This document shows, piece by piece, positions 40,296-49,176 of a stretch of 64,000 nucleotides of DNA. The stretch spans positions 1-64,000 of the forward strand of contig JAHDWA010000037.1 in NCBI GenBank assembly GCA_023382535.1, given 5' to 3'. Positions within the stretch are counted from its first letter, which is position 1. Each line of letters starts with the position of its first letter. Below the pieces are notes generated by a model. That model ran no database searches, was not told the origin of the DNA, and worked only from the letters and a program-made list of their open reading frames with translations. The DNA is from Anaerolineae bacterium (GTDB lineage Bacteria; Chloroflexota; Anaerolineae; 4572-78; J111). Made by a program: the position numbers and the translations under genes.

Positions 40296-41825
40296 ATGGC
40301 TGCCAAAACCTTGATGATTATGGGAACTCACTCCAACGCCGGCAAGTCAATTTTGGTCACGGCGTTGTGCCGTATCTTTGCCCAGGAGGGCTACCGGGTC
40401 GCCCCCTTTAAGGCGCAGAATATGGCCCTCAACGCCGGGGTGACGCCTGAGGGCCACGAAATTGGCCGGGCTACCATGGCCCAGGCCGAAGCCGCCGGCC
40501 TGCCCGCTCATGTAGATATGAACCCGGTCCTGCTCAAACCCGAAGGCAACCAGCGCAGCCAGGTGGTGTTGAACGGCCGCCACCACACCCACCTCGAAGC
40601 TGCCAATTGGCTGAGTCTCAAATCCATGCTGTGGCCGCATGTGACGGCGGCCCTGGAGCGGTTGCGGGCCAAAACGGACCTGGTGATTATCGAAGGGGCC
40701 GGCAGCCCGGCCGAAATCAACTTAAAAGAGGGCGATATTGTCAATATGCGGGTTGCGCGGCATGCCCGGTCACCCGTGCTGCTGGTTGGGGATATTGACC
40801 GGGGCGGTGTTTTTGCCGCGCTGGTCGGGACGATGATGCTGCTGGAGCCGGAGGAACGCGCCCTGGTCAAAGGCTTTATCATTAACAAGTTCCGGGGTGA
40901 CGTCAGCCTGCTGGGCGACGGCCTGACCCTGCTGCAAGAGCGAGCTTTCAACACCCCCACCTTAGGGGTTATTCCTTTTCTGCCGGAGATTGGCGTGGCG
41001 GCGGAGGATTCGGTGGCGTTGGAGGAGACCGGGAGCAGGGGAGCAGGGGGGCAGAAGAGCAGGGGAGAAAAGATAGTGGATATTGTAGTCATTCGCCTGC
41101 CTCGCATCTCTAATTTTGATGATTTTGACCCGCTGGCGGCGGAGCCGGGAGTCCGGGTGCGCTTTGTCGAGCGGCTGGACGACCTGGGCCGGCCGGCGGC
41201 AATCATTCTGCCCGGCAGCAAAATGACCCTGGCTGACCTGGCCTGGCTGCGCCAGACCGGTCTGGCTGAGCAAATTGTGGCCCTGGCCCAGGCAGGCACA
41301 GCAGTAGCGGGCATCTGTGGGGGCTATCAGATGCTCGGGCAGTCGCTGCTGGACCCGGACGGGGTGGAAGCAGAGCCGGGCGCTCGGGCGGCGGGGTTGG
41401 GGCTGCTGCCGGTGGAGACGATCTTTGCCGGGGACAAGCACACCGTTCAGGTGCAGGCCACTTTACAGGCCCAGACCGGTCCCCTGGCCGCGCTGCGAGA
41501 CACTCCTATTCAGGGTTATGAAATCCACATGGGCCGCAGCCGTCTGCTTGACCCGGCTGCGCCCTGCCTGAGTCACATCGGTCCTCCTGGCAACCGGCAT
41601 GCCGATGGCGCCCTGGCGGCTGGCGGCTGCATCTGGGGCACGTATTTGCACGGCCTGTTTGATAACGATGCCCTGCGCCATGCCTGGCTCGCCAGTTTAG
41701 GCTGGCAGGGCCACGGCCAGATATTCGACCGGCAGTTGGCCTACAACCGCCTGGCCAACCACGTCCGGGCGCACCTGGATATGGGGGGGGTGCGGCAGAT
41801 CATCTGGGGAAGGGCTGAAGGATGA
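40296..41825 (+). CDS. cobQ: Cobyric acid synthase with one in-frame repeat insertion
   Basis: 509 residues from ATG 40296 (CAGGAG upstream). P-loop region MGTHSNAGKSILVTALCRIF, the PFKAQNMALNAGVT and GRATMAQAEAAGLPAHVDMNPVLLKP blocks, DIDRGGVFA and the glutaminase nucleophile VAGICGGYQMLG are all in place. It amidates the four remaining side chains of adenosylcobyrinate a,c-diamide. A repeat-derived stretch, GSRGAGGQKSRGEK (41030-41067), sits between the two domains. The last codons and stop (AEG, TGA) are contributed by the left arm of a perfect palindrome. Confidence 0.93.
   Translation: MAAKTLMIMGTHSNAGKSILVTALCRIFAQEGYRVAPFKAQNMALNAGVTPEGHEIGRATMAQAEAAGLPAHVDMNPVLLKPEGNQRSQVVLNGRHHTHLEAANWLSLKSMLWPHVTAALERLRAKTDLVIIEGAGSPAEINLKEGDIVNMRVARHARSPVLLVGDIDRGGVFAALVGTMMLLEPEERALVKGFIINKFRGDVSLLGDGLTLLQERAFNTPTLGVIPFLPEIGVAAEDSVALEETGSRGAGGQKSRGEKIVDIVVIRLPRISNFDDFDPLAAEPGVRVRFVERLDDLGRPAAIILPGSKMTLADLAWLRQTGLAEQIVALAQAGTAVAGICGGYQMLGQSLLDPDGVEAEPGARAAGLGLLPVETIFAGDKHTVQVQATLQAQTGPLAALRDTPIQGYEIHMGRSRLLDPAAPCLSHIGPPGNRHADGALAAGGCIWGTYLHGLFDNDALRHAWLASLGWQGHGQIFDRQLAYNRLANHVRAHLDMGGVRQIIWGRAEG
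41031..41067 (+). repeat. In-frame GAGCAGGGG repeat in cobQ
   Basis: GGGAGCAGGGGAGCAGGGG and a shortened copy. Encodes the GSRGAGGQKSRG linker. Same word family as in cobO (43218-43230), cobN (44801-44895) and 62681-62760. Confidence 0.75.
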
Positions 41826-41844
41826 AAATTTTCATCCTTCAGCC
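41813..41844 (+). repeat. Perfect 32-bp palindrome at the cobQ stop codon
   Basis: GGCTGAAGGATGAAAA followed directly by its reverse complement TTTTCATCCTTCAGCC (no loop), then CCTCATCCTTCATCCTT. It supplies the last two codons and the stop codon of cobQ. Confidence 0.9.
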
Positions 41845-41865
41845 CTCATCCTTCATCCTTGAACA

Positions 41866-42828
41866 ATGACGCGAGTACCGGTTATTTTATTCGCTCTCCT
41901 GATAGACCTGACTTTCGGCGACCCGCCAAACCGCTTTCACCCGCTACTGCTTATGGGCAAGTGGCTGAATTGGGGCCGCCGGTTGGCGCCAGTGAGCCAT
42001 CGTTTCTGGTTTGGGGCCGGCTGGACGTTGGCGGGCACGCTGCTTTTTGCCCTGCCGCTATGGAAGGATGAAGGCGGAAGGATGAAGGATGAAGAAAAGA
42101 AAAATTTGCATTTTCATCCTTCATCCTTCATCCTTCATCCTTTCTTACTCAAGCCTGTCTTCGCCTACCGCAACCTGCGCCGGGCAGTTATCAGTGTGGC
42201 CGAGGCATTGGAGCGAGAAGATTTGGCGGAGGCGCAGCGGCGGCTGAGCTGGCATCTGGTCAGCCGCAACACCCCTGATTTGAGCGCCGCCGAGGTAGCC
42301 GGGGCGGCCATCGAGTCGCTGGCCGAGAATTTGACCGACAGCCTGACCGCGCCATTGCTGGCCTATGCCGGCGGCGGCCTGACCGGGGCCTGGGCTTATC
42401 GTTTTATCAACACCGCCGATGCGATGTGGGGCTATCGCAGCCCGGAGTTTGAGCAGTTGGGCAAGTTTCCGGCTCGCCTGGACGACCTGCTCAACTGGCT
42501 GCCGGCCCGCTTGACCGGCTGGCTGCTGGTTCTTGCCGCCTGGCTGGCCGGGGAGAATGCCTGCGGAGCTGCCCGTACGATGCTGGGCCAGCACCATCGA
42601 ACCGCCAGTCCCAACTCCGGCTGGACCATGAGCGCGATGGCCGGAGCGTTGGGGGTAACGCTGGACAAGCGCGGCGCGTATCGGTTGGAAGGGGGGTCGG
42701 GGCCGCTGGATGTGGCGACGATCAACCGCGCCCTCCGTGTGGCCGATGGCTGCGCCGGGTTGATTGTCATCATCTCAATTTTGGTGGCGATTATGGCTCA
42801 AAAACCAGCCGTAATTGGAAAGAGTTGA
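41866..42828 (+). CDS. cbiB: Adenosylcobinamide-phosphate synthase with an in-frame palindrome
   Basis: 320 residues, membrane protein. Family blocks: [22 protein letters not shown] at the start, then [33 protein letters not shown] and the C-terminal [17 protein letters not shown]. CbiB (CobD of Pseudomonas nomenclature) joins aminopropanol phosphate to cobyric acid. Residues about 66-90 ([20 protein letters not shown]) are encoded by a repeat palindrome at 42062-42143 lying in the first cytoplasmic or periplasmic loop, a place likely to tolerate insertion. Confidence 0.92.
   Translation: MTRVPVILFALLIDLTFGDPPNRFHPLLLMGKWLNWGRRLAPVSHRFWFGAGWTLAGTLLFALPLWKDEGGRMKDEEKKNLHFHPSSFILHPFLLKPVFAYRNLRRAVISVAEALEREDLAEAQRRLSWHLVSRNTPDLSAAEVAGAAIESLAENLTDSLTAPLLAYAGGGLTGAWAYRFINTADAMWGYRSPEFEQLGKFPARLDDLLNWLPARLTGWLLVLAAWLAGENACGAARTMLGQHHRTASPNSGWTMSAMAGALGVTLDKRGAYRLEGGSGPLDVATINRALRVADGCAGLIVIISILVAIMAQKPAVIGKS
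42062..42143 (+). repeat. In-frame AAGGATGAAGG palindrome in cbiB
   Basis: GGAAGGATGAAGGCGGAAGG and ATGAAGGATGAAG on the left (42062-42093), a short AT-rich centre, and TTTTCATCCTTCATCCTTCA on the right (from 42111). Confidence 0.88.
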
Positions 42829-42832
42829 AATT

Positions 42833-43891
42833 ATGAGTGAGTCTAATCATGCACCCTCATCCCGCGCCTATGGCCGGCACGTATTTATCTGTATTCACGG
42901 CAACTGCGCCGAACCGGAAGCGGGCGAACGGCTGCACCGGCGTTTCAGCGAGTTGAACCGAGAGTATGGCCTCAACAAGTTGAGCAACCCGGAGCGGGTC
43001 AAATGCAGCATGGCCGACTGTCTGGGCATCTGCAGCGGCGGGCCGGTGGTGGTCGTCTATCCCGACGGCATCTGGTACCACCACGTGGATGAGGCCAAGC
43101 TGGAACAGATTTACCAGGAACATGTTCTGGGCGGCCGGCCGGTCGAGGAGTTCATTTTTCACCGGTTATATCCGCCAGGACAGGAACCGGGTTACGCCCC
43201 GGAGGTGCGGGGAGAAAAGCAGGGGAGCAGGCTACGGGCTGAGCTTGTCGAAACGGGAATAGCGGAGCAGGCTGGTGAAACAGCCCCCTCTCCCCAGCCT
43301 TCCAATCTTCCAGCCTTCCAACCCTCCGCCGAAGCAGTTCGGGCGGCGGCGCGGCGGGCTAAGAAGAAAAAGGGACTGGTTATCGTGAATACGGGCAACG
43401 GCAAGGGCAAGACGACGGCGGCACTGGGGGTGATGACCCGCGCCTGGGGCCGCAAGATGCGAATTGGCGTTCTACAGTTTCTCAAAAATGAAAACGCCCG
43501 CTTCGGTGAGATCAAGGCAGCCGAACAGATGGGCAGCATTGACTGGATTTCCACCGGCGACGGCTGGACCTGGACCAGCCACGACATGGACGAAACTGAG
43601 GCCAGGGCCAGGCACGGCTGGCAAATTGCCCAGGAGCGGATTGTCAGCGGCAGCTACGACCTGCTCATCCTGGACGAATTCACCTATCCCCTGCACTACG
43701 GCTGGCTGGACAGCGCCGCCGTGATCGAGTGGCTGAAAGACAACAAGCCGCCCATGCTGCACCTGATTATCACCGGCCGTTATGCCCCCCAGGCTCTGAT
43801 TGATTACGCCGATCTGGTTACGGAGATGTGCGAGATCAAACATCCCCTCAAAGGGCAAGGCATCCGGGCGCAGGCTGGGATTGAGTATTAA
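42833..43891 (+). CDS. cobO: Fusion of a [2Fe-2S] thioredoxin-like ferredoxin domain and corrinoid adenosyltransferase
   Basis: 352 residues from ATG 42833. Residues 15-125 are a thioredoxin-fold ferredoxin domain with cysteines 20, 25, 58, 63 and 67 ([20 protein letters not shown]). A repeat-derived linker (about 126-175, including [14 protein letters not shown] and [14 protein letters not shown]) joins it to a CobO/BtuR domain: P-loop [51 protein letters not shown] and [23 protein letters not shown]. CobO adenosylates Co(I) corrinoids, which needs one-electron reduction of Co(II). The fused iron-sulfur domain suggests built-in or docked electron supply; this is inference. Confidence 0.88.
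   Translation: MSESNHAPSSRAYGRHVFICIHGNCAEPEAGERLHRRFSELNREYGLNKLSNPERVKCSMADCLGICSGGPVVVVYPDGIWYHHVDEAKLEQIYQEHVLGGRPVEEFIFHRLYPPGQEPGYAPEVRGEKQGSRLRAELVETGIAEQAGETAPSPQPSNLPAFQPSAEAVRAAARRAKKKKGLVIVNTGNGKGKTTAALGVMTRAWGRKMRIGVLQFLKNENARFGEIKAAEQMGSIDWISTGDGWTWTSHDMDETEARARHGWQIAQERIVSGSYDLLILDEFTYPLHYGWLDSAAVIEWLKDNKPPMLHLIITGRYAPQALIDYADLVTEMCEIKHPLKGQGIRAQAGIEY
43216..43325 (+). repeat. In-frame repeat-derived linker in cobO
   Basis: AGCAGGGGAGCAGGCTACGG, CTGAGCTTGTCGAAAC, then CCCAGCCTTCCAATCTTCC and CAGCCTTCCAACC. These are word types also used as arms elsewhere (TGGAAGGCTGGAAGG in cobN). Confidence 0.7.
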
Positions 43892-43892
43892 A

Positions 43893-44261
43893 ATGGACTC
43901 TTTCTTTCCAACTCGCCGGGGGCGGCGTGTCCTTATCTGCGTGCGCGGCCAGTGCGCCGAATCGAACCGGGGCAAGAAACTGGAAAACCGGCTGGTCGAA
44001 CTCATCACTCAGCACGGCCTGGATAATCCCGACCACCCCCAACACGTTGCCTGTACCATCACCAACTGCCTGGGTATCTGCGCCGATGGCCCGATCATGA
44101 TTGTCCACCCGGAAGCAATCAAGTACCATCACCTGACCGAACCTGCCCTGGAACGGATTTTTCAACAGCATTTGCTCGGAAACCAGCCGGTGGAGGAACT
44201 GATTGTTCGGGAGCAACCCAGCCGGCCTATTCTGTCCAAGAAATTCAGTAAAACTCGTTAG
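43893..44261 (+). CDS. [2Fe-2S] thioredoxin-like ferredoxin
   Basis: 122 residues from ATG 43893, one base after the cobO stop. It is a stand-alone version of the domain fused to CobO: VLICVRGQCAE, then CTITNCLGICADGPIMIVHPEAIKYHHL, with cysteines at 16, 21, 54, 59 and 63 in the same spacing. The family resembles the thioredoxin-fold ferredoxins of NuoE and CobW-linked proteins. In this operon it may pass electrons to the cob(II)alamin reduction step or to the chelatase. No reductase gene is in the window. Confidence 0.8.
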   Translation: MDSFFPTRRGRRVLICVRGQCAESNRGKKLENRLVELITQHGLDNPDHPQHVACTITNCLGICADGPIMIVHPEAIKYHHLTEPALERIFQQHLLGNQPVEELIVREQPSRPILSKKFSKTR

Positions 44262-44267
44262 TAAATG

Positions 44268-44347
44268 GTCCACAGATGAACACAGATTTTCACAGGTAAA
44301 TCAAAAATGTTTTTCATCTGTGTTTCTTTGTGTGTATCCGTGGACAC
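44268..44347. repeat. CACAGATG/CATCTGTG palindrome
   Basis: GTCCACAGATGAACACAGA on the left and CATCTGTGTTTC through ATCCGTGGAC on the right, filling the gap before cobN. Confidence 0.75.
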
Positions 44348-44374
44348 TACCTCTTGAAAGCCTGAAAGTGACTT

Positions 44375-47300
44375 ATGTCCAATACAACACCTACTCGCCG
44401 TGAACGGAACTATGTGGTCCGGCCCGACGGTAAACCGATCAATGTCCCCCGCAATCGTGGGCAGCTCTTCATCTGCGAAAACGGCTGCTGCTGCGGCCAC
44501 ACCGAGCGCGGCTTTGCCCCGGTGCCCCACGATCTGTACTACACCGAGTGGGAACGGCGCAAGCTGCGCAACCGGGTCCATCTCAACCACGCCGGCTGTT
44601 TGGGGCCATGCGCCCTGGCCAATGTCGCCCTGCTGCTCTTTGATGGCCGGCCAATCTGGTTCCACTCGATCAACTCTGACCGGCTGATCCTGGCGATCTT
44701 TGATTACATCGAGGCCATGCTAACCGCCGACCGATACTTACCGCCGCCGCCGGCGCTGGCTAACCATGTTTTTAACGGCTTTGCCTGGGATGGAAATACA
44801 GCAGGGGAGCACCCCCGTGAACTCTGCCGAGCGAAGCCCGGCGAGGGGGCAGGTGGGAGCAAGGGAGCAGAGGAGCTTTTCAATACCTCTGCTCCTCTTC
44901 CCGAAGAAGTATTGACCCTGAACCAGTCCCAAATCCTCTTTCTTACCCACGCCGACACCGACCTCTTGTCCCTCAGCCGGGCGCTCGCCGATTTACCGCC
45001 TGACTTTCCCGAAGTTCGCGGCCTAAATTTGAGCAGCCTGCCCACGACTGCTCACGTCGAGGAGTTCATTCACACCGAATTGCCCGCCGCCCAGGTGATT
45101 GTCTTGCGCTCGCTGGGGGGGCGGCAGGGCTTTGTACACGGCTTCGACCGGCTGGTTCAGGCGGCCCATCACCTGGGAAAAGACCTCATTTGCGTCCCCG
45201 GCACGGAGGGCCTCGACCCGGAGTTGACCGCTCACAGCAATGTCCCGGTCCCGGTCATTCACGATGTCTACCAGTACCTGCACTTTGGCGGGGTGGACAA
45301 CATGCGCCAGATGCTCTACTTTCTGGCCGACCATCTGCTCGCCGGCGGTTGGGGCTTTGATCAGCCGGCGGAGCAGCCCAGACATGGGGTCTATTGGAAG
45401 GCTGGAAGGGTGGAAGGGTGGCACAATAGAGAGACCAATGGAGGAAATAAAGAACCCGATTCATTAGAAATCGTAAATCGTAAATCCAAAATCGAAAATG
45501 CCCCCACCATCGGCATCCTCTTCTACCGCAGCCACTGGCTCAGCGGCAATACTGATTTTATTGACGCGCTCGTTGAGGCGATCGAAGGGAACGGCGGGCA
45601 GGCTTTGCCTGTTTTCACAACTTCTCTTAAAGAAACGAGCGAATGGGCGAATGGCGAATCAGTGAATAGCAATTTTGCCCCCGCTCCCCCGCTCCCCCGC
45701 TCCCCCGCCGCCTTTCAATATTTCTACGATGCCGAAGGCAATCTCCTCGTGGACGCTGTTATCTCCACCATCTCCTTCGCCATGGGCGGCGTTAATCCCG
45801 ACGGGCCGACCAGCGCGGGCTGGAACGTGGAGGCGCTGGAGAGCCTGGGCGTGCCGGTGCTGCAAGCGATCAGCAGCAGCATGAGCGAGGAAGAGTGGCG
45901 GCTCAGCCAGCGCGGCCTGCGCCCGCTCGACGTGGCCATGAATGTCGCCCTGCCGGAATTTGACGGCCGGATCATTACTGTCCCGATCAGTTTCAAGGGA
46001 GAAGCGGGGACGCGGGGAGGCGAAGGGACGAGTTGCTCTGACCCAACTTGTACTTGTAATAATCCTTCACGTGTCACGCATCACGTATCACGCTACGTCC
46101 CCATTCCCGACCGGGTGGAAGCTGTGGCCAAGCTGGCGCTGCGTTTCGCGGCCCTGCGCCGCAAGCCCAACACCGACAAGCGCATCGTCTTTATGCTGAC
46201 TAACTCGCCCGGCAAAGCTGACCGTATCGGCAATGCGGTCGGCCTGGATACACCCGCCTCGCTGATGCGTTTGTTTGAGCGGATGCAGGCGGCTGGTTAT
46301 ATGATAAAGAATATCCCGGAAAGCGGGGATGCCCTGCTGCACGAAGTGATTGATCGCTGCTCCTACGATGTCGAGCGGCTGACCGAGAGCCAGCTCGCCC
46401 GCGCCGTCGGGCGGGTTCCGGTTCCCACCTATGCCCGCTGGTTTGAGGAACTAACCGGCCACCAGCAGACCCGCATGCAGCAGCAGTGGCAGGCCCCCCC
46501 CGGCGAAGCTTACGTCCATTACCTCCCCTCTCTCTCAGGGAGAGGAGGCAGGGGTGAGGGCAGTCACATCGCTCTGGCCGGTCTGGATTTAGGCAATGTT
46601 TTCGTTGCGCTGCAGCCGCCGCGCGGCTACAACATGGACCCCGACGCCATTTATCACACCCCGGAACTGCCGCCGACCCACAACTACTATGCTCTCTACA
46701 AGTGGCTGGTCGCACCGCAAAGCGAAGGGGGCTGGGGCGCGGACGCGATTGTCCACATGGGCAAGCACGGCACCCTGGAGTGGCTGCCGGGCAAAGGCGT
46801 CGGCTTGAGCCTGGACTGTTTCCCCGATGCTTTTCTGGCCGACCTGCCCTTGATCTACCCCTTTATCATTAACAACCCCGGCGAGGGCGCGCAGGCCAAG
46901 CGCCGCGCCCACGCCGCCATTGTAGACCACATGATCCCGCCCATGACCAGCGCCGACGTTTACGGCGAGCTGGCCCTGCTGACCCAACTGGTGGATGAGT
47001 ACTATCAGGTGGAGCAGATGGACCCGGCCAAGCTGCCGCTCATCCAGCAGCAGATCTGGCAGTTGATGCAGAAAGCCAACCTGGATAAAGACATCGCCGA
47101 GATGATGCGTTTTGTGGATCATGGCGACCATGCCCACGAGTGGGACGGTTCCTACACCGACGACGGCACGCCCCTGACTCTGGCCGAGATGAATGCCACT
47201 GATTTTTCACATCTTTTGGAGGATATAGATGGTTATCTATGCGAACTCGGCAGCCTGCAAATTCGGGATGGACTTCATATCCTCGGCCATATCCCCGAAG

Positions 47301-49069
47301 GCGAGCAGTTATGCGGCCTGGTCCGCGCCCTGACCCGCATTCCCAACGGCGATATTCCCGGCCTGCGGGCTGAGATTGCCGCCTGGCTGGGCTTTGACCT
47401 GGATGAACTGCTGGAGAATCGAGGGAAACGATTTACGATTTACGATTTACGATTTACGATTGGGGACGAATCACGTGTCTGTATTACCCACGCCGATGCC
47501 ATTGAGTTGATTGATGATTTGAGTCTGCGGCTGCTGCAACACATGGAAGCCGTTAATTTTGCCACCTCCGAAATTGATGCAGCAATTAATGTTGTTCTGG
47601 GTTCTCTTCCAGTTAATAGCCAAGAAGCCTTACGCAACACTCAGTATGCAGTACACGCATCTGACGAACTGTCCAAAATCCAAAATCGTAAATCTAAAAT
47701 CGTAAATATCCTGTCTTTCGTCTGCCAAACGCTCGTTCCGCTCATTCGCCGCAACGACGAAGAGATAGGCAACCTGCTCAATGCCCTCGACGGGCGCTAC
47801 ATTCCGGCCGGACCGGCTGGTGCGCCGACGCGGGGCATGGCCCACATTTTGCCGACAGGCCGCAACTTCTACGCCGTTGACCCGCAGGCTATTCCCAGCC
47901 AGGCGGCCTGGCGCGTTGGCAGCCAACTGGCCGACGAGTTGATTGCTCGCTACCAGGCCGAGGAGCAGGCCTTCCCGGAAAGCGTTGGGTTGAGCATCTG
48001 GGGGACCAGCGCTATGCGCACCCACGGCGACGACATTGCCCAATGCCTGGCCCTGCTGGGCGTCCGGCCGGTCTGGCAAACCGAAAGCCGGCGGGTGGTG
48101 GATGTGGCGGTCATCCCCCTGGTCGAACTGGGCCGGCCGCGTGTGGACGTGCTCATGCGTATCAGCGGCTTTTTCCGCGACGCCTTTCCCCAGTTGATCG
48201 AGTTGATGGATAAGGCCGTCCAACTGGTGGCGAGTCTGGACGAACCAACCGACCAGAACTTTGTCCGCAAGCATTACCTGCACGATCTGGCGGCGCAGAT
48301 CGCCGGCGGGCGGAATGACGCCGAGGCCGAGCGGCGGGCGCTCTTCCGTCTCTTTGGCAGCAAGCCAGGCGCGTACGGCGCGGGCATTTTACCGCTGATC
48401 CACGCTCAAAACTGGCAGGACGAAAGCGACCTGGCCCAGGCTTACGTCAACTGGGGCGGCTATGCCTACGGGCGGCAGGTCTACGGGGATGACGCCCGCG
48501 AGGAGTTCAAAACGGTCTTGAGCGGGGTGCAGGTGGCGGTCAAAAACCAGGACAACCGCGAGCACGACATCTTTGACAGCGACGACTACCTGCAATATCA
48601 CGGCGGCATGATTGCCACCATCCGCGCCCTGAACGGCCGCAACCCCAAGAGCTACTTTGGCGACAACAGCAACCCGGAGCGGGCCGAGGTCCGTACCTTG
48701 CAGCAGGAAGCGCACCGGGTCTTCCGCAGCCGGGTGGTCAATCCGAAATGGATCGCCAGCATCCAGCGCCACGGCTACAAAGGCGCGCTGGAACTGGCCG
48801 CCACCGTGGATTACCTCTTTGGCTACGACGCCACCGCCCAGGTGGTCGAGGATTGGATGTACGAGCAGACCGCCCAGAGCTACGCCCTCGACCCGGCCAT
48901 GCAGGAATTTTTCCGTCAGAGCAATCCTTGGGCGCTGCAAAGCATCAGCGAGCGGCTGCTCGAAGCGGCCCAGCGCGGTATGTGGGCCGCGCCTGAGCCG
49001 GACACGCTGGAGCGGCTGCGGCAGATTTATTTGGAGGTGGATGGGGATTTGGAAGGGCGAGAGGGTTAA
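44375..49069 (+). CDS. cobN: Cobaltochelatase large subunit with N-terminal ferredoxin-like domain and seven in-frame repeat insertions
   Basis: 1564 residues; CobN is usually about 1200-1300. Residues 28-125 are a ferredoxin-like domain with cysteines 34, 38, 39, 40, 75 and 79 (FICENGCCCGH; HAGCLGPC). CobN proper starts near residue 185 and shows HADTDLLSLSRAL, VRGLNLSSL, IVHMGKHGTLEWLPGKGVGLS, VDHGDHAHEWDG and the C-terminal NPKWIASIQRHGYKGALELA. It inserts cobalt into hydrogenobyrinate a,c-diamide at ATP cost. Low-complexity blocks encoded by repeats lie near residues 143-178, 341-375, 422-445, 545-572, 716-730, 1016-1030 and 1077-1112. No AAA+ CobS/CobT or ChlI/ChlD partner is in the window. 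Confidence 0.92.
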   Translation: MSNTTPTRRERNYVVRPDGKPINVPRNRGQLFICENGCCCGHTERGFAPVPHDLYYTEWERRKLRNRVHLNHAGCLGPCALANVALLLFDGRPIWFHSINSDRLILAIFDYIEAMLTADRYLPPPPALANHVFNGFAWDGNTAGEHPRELCRAKPGEGAGGSKGAEELFNTSAPLPEEVLTLNQSQILFLTHADTDLLSLSRALADLPPDFPEVRGLNLSSLPTTAHVEEFIHTELPAAQVIVLRSLGGRQGFVHGFDRLVQAAHHLGKDLICVPGTEGLDPELTAHSNVPVPVIHDVYQYLHFGGVDNMRQMLYFLADHLLAGGWGFDQPAEQPRHGVYWKAGRVEGWHNRETNGGNKEPDSLEIVNRKSKIENAPTIGILFYRSHWLSGNTDFIDALVEAIEGNGGQALPVFTTSLKETSEWANGESVNSNFAPAPPLPRSPAAFQYFYDAEGNLLVDAVISTISFAMGGVNPDGPTSAGWNVEALESLGVPVLQAISSSMSEEEWRLSQRGLRPLDVAMNVALPEFDGRIITVPISFKGEAGTRGGEGTSCSDPTCTCNNPSRVTHHVSRYVPIPDRVEAVAKLALRFAALRRKPNTDKRIVFMLTNSPGKADRIGNAVGLDTPASLMRLFERMQAAGYMIKNIPESGDALLHEVIDRCSYDVERLTESQLARAVGRVPVPTYARWFEELTGHQQTRMQQQWQAPPGEAYVHYLPSLSGRGGRGEGSHIALAGLDLGNVFVALQPPRGYNMDPDAIYHTPELPPTHNYYALYKWLVAPQSEGGWGADAIVHMGKHGTLEWLPGKGVGLSLDCFPDAFLADLPLIYPFIINNPGEGAQAKRRAHAAIVDHMIPPMTSADVYGELALLTQLVDEYYQVEQMDPAKLPLIQQQIWQLMQKANLDKDIAEMMRFVDHGDHAHEWDGSYTDDGTPLTLAEMNATDFSHLLEDIDGYLCELGSLQIRDGLHILGHIPEGEQLCGLVRALTRIPNGDIPGLRAEIAAWLGFDLDELLENRGKRFTIYDLRFTIGDESRVCITHADAIELIDDLSLRLLQHMEAVNFATSEIDAAINVVLGSLPVNSQEALRNTQYAVHASDELSKIQNRKSKIVNILSFVCQTLVPLIRRNDEEIGNLLNALDGRYIPAGPAGAPTRGMAHILPTGRNFYAVDPQAIPSQAAWRVGSQLADELIARYQAEEQAFPESVGLSIWGTSAMRTHGDDIAQCLALLGVRPVWQTESRRVVDVAVIPLVELGRPRVDVLMRISGFFRDAFPQLIELMDKAVQLVASLDEPTDQNFVRKHYLHDLAAQIAGGRNDAEAERRALFRLFGSKPGAYGAGILPLIHAQNWQDESDLAQAYVNWGGYAYGRQVYGDDAREEFKTVLSGVQVAVKNQDNREHDIFDSDDYLQYHGGMIATIRALNGRNPKSYFGDNSNPERAEVRTLQQEAHRVFRSRVVNPKWIASIQRHGYKGALELAATVDYLFGYDATAQVVEDWMYEQTAQSYALDPAMQEFFRQSNPWALQSISERLLEAAQRGMWAAPEPDTLERLRQIYLEVDGDLEGREG
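44801..44895 (+). repeat. In-frame GAGCAGAGG palindrome in cobN (1 of 7)
   Basis: GGAGCAGAGG (44864-44873) and CCTCTGCTCC (44886-44895) are perfect arms; GCAGGGGAGC and GGGAGCAAGGGAGC words precede. Encodes about 35 residues (AGEHPRELC...NTSAP). Confidence 0.85.
45395..45499 (+). repeat. In-frame TGGAAGG and AAATCGTA repeats in cobN (2 of 7)
   Basis: TGGAAGG direct repeats at 45395-45421 and AAATCGTAAATCGTAAATCC at 45468-45487, encoding WKAGRVEGWHNRE and EIVNRKSKIEN. Confidence 0.8.
45638..45708 (+). repeat. In-frame GCGAATGG and CCCGCTCC repeats in cobN (3 of 7)
   Basis: GAGCGAATGGGCGAATGGCG (45638-45657), then CCCCGCTCCCCCGCTCCCCC from about 45678. Encodes SEWANGESVNSN and APPLPRSPA. Confidence 0.75.
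46008..46091 (+). repeat. In-frame GGGGACGCGGGGA and TCACGTATCACG repeats in cobN (4 of 7)
   Basis: AAGCGGGGACGCGGGGAGGC at the left and ACGTGTCACGCATCACGTAT at the right. Encodes EAGTRGGEGTSC through VTHHVSR. Confidence 0.7.
46522..46562 (+). repeat. In-frame CCCTCTC/GAGAGG palindrome in cobN (5 of 7)
   Basis: CCTCTCTC (46526-46533) and GGGAGAGG (46538-46545), followed by CAGGGGTGAGGG. Encodes LPSLSGRGGRGEGS. Compare 30308-30347. Confidence 0.8.
47428..47461 (+). repeat. In-frame ACGATTT tandem repeat in cobN (6 of 7)
   Basis: ACGATTT repeated four to five times; encodes RFTIYDLRFTI. It is the reverse-complement orientation of the AAATCGT words at 45468 and 47672. Confidence 0.85.
47631..47708 (+). 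repeat. In-frame CAGTATGCAGTACACG and AAATCGTA repeats in cobN (7 of 7)
   Basis: ACGCAACACTCAGTATGCAG at 47632-47651, then AAAATCCAAAATCGTAAATC from 47674. Encodes LRNTQYAVHASDE and KIQNRKSKIVN. Confidence 0.8.
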
Positions 49070-49115
49070 ATTTTTTTCCCTACTCCGGCCGAGCCGGAAC
49101 CACACATAATTTTCC

Positions 49116-49176
49116 GCCACGAATTGCACGAATTAACACGAAAATCTTTTAGTGAAAAATTCGTGTCATTCGTGGC
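49116..49176. repeat. CACGAATT/AATTCGTG palindrome after cobN
   Basis: Left arm 49116-49134, right arm 49158-49176; 17 of 19 positions pair. It could serve as a transcript end for the B12 operon. Confidence 0.8.

Noticed and set aside
44375..49069. cobN as a frameshifted pseudogene because of low-complexity blocks
   Set aside because: One frame is open for 1564 codons and conserved CobN blocks resume correctly after each insertion.
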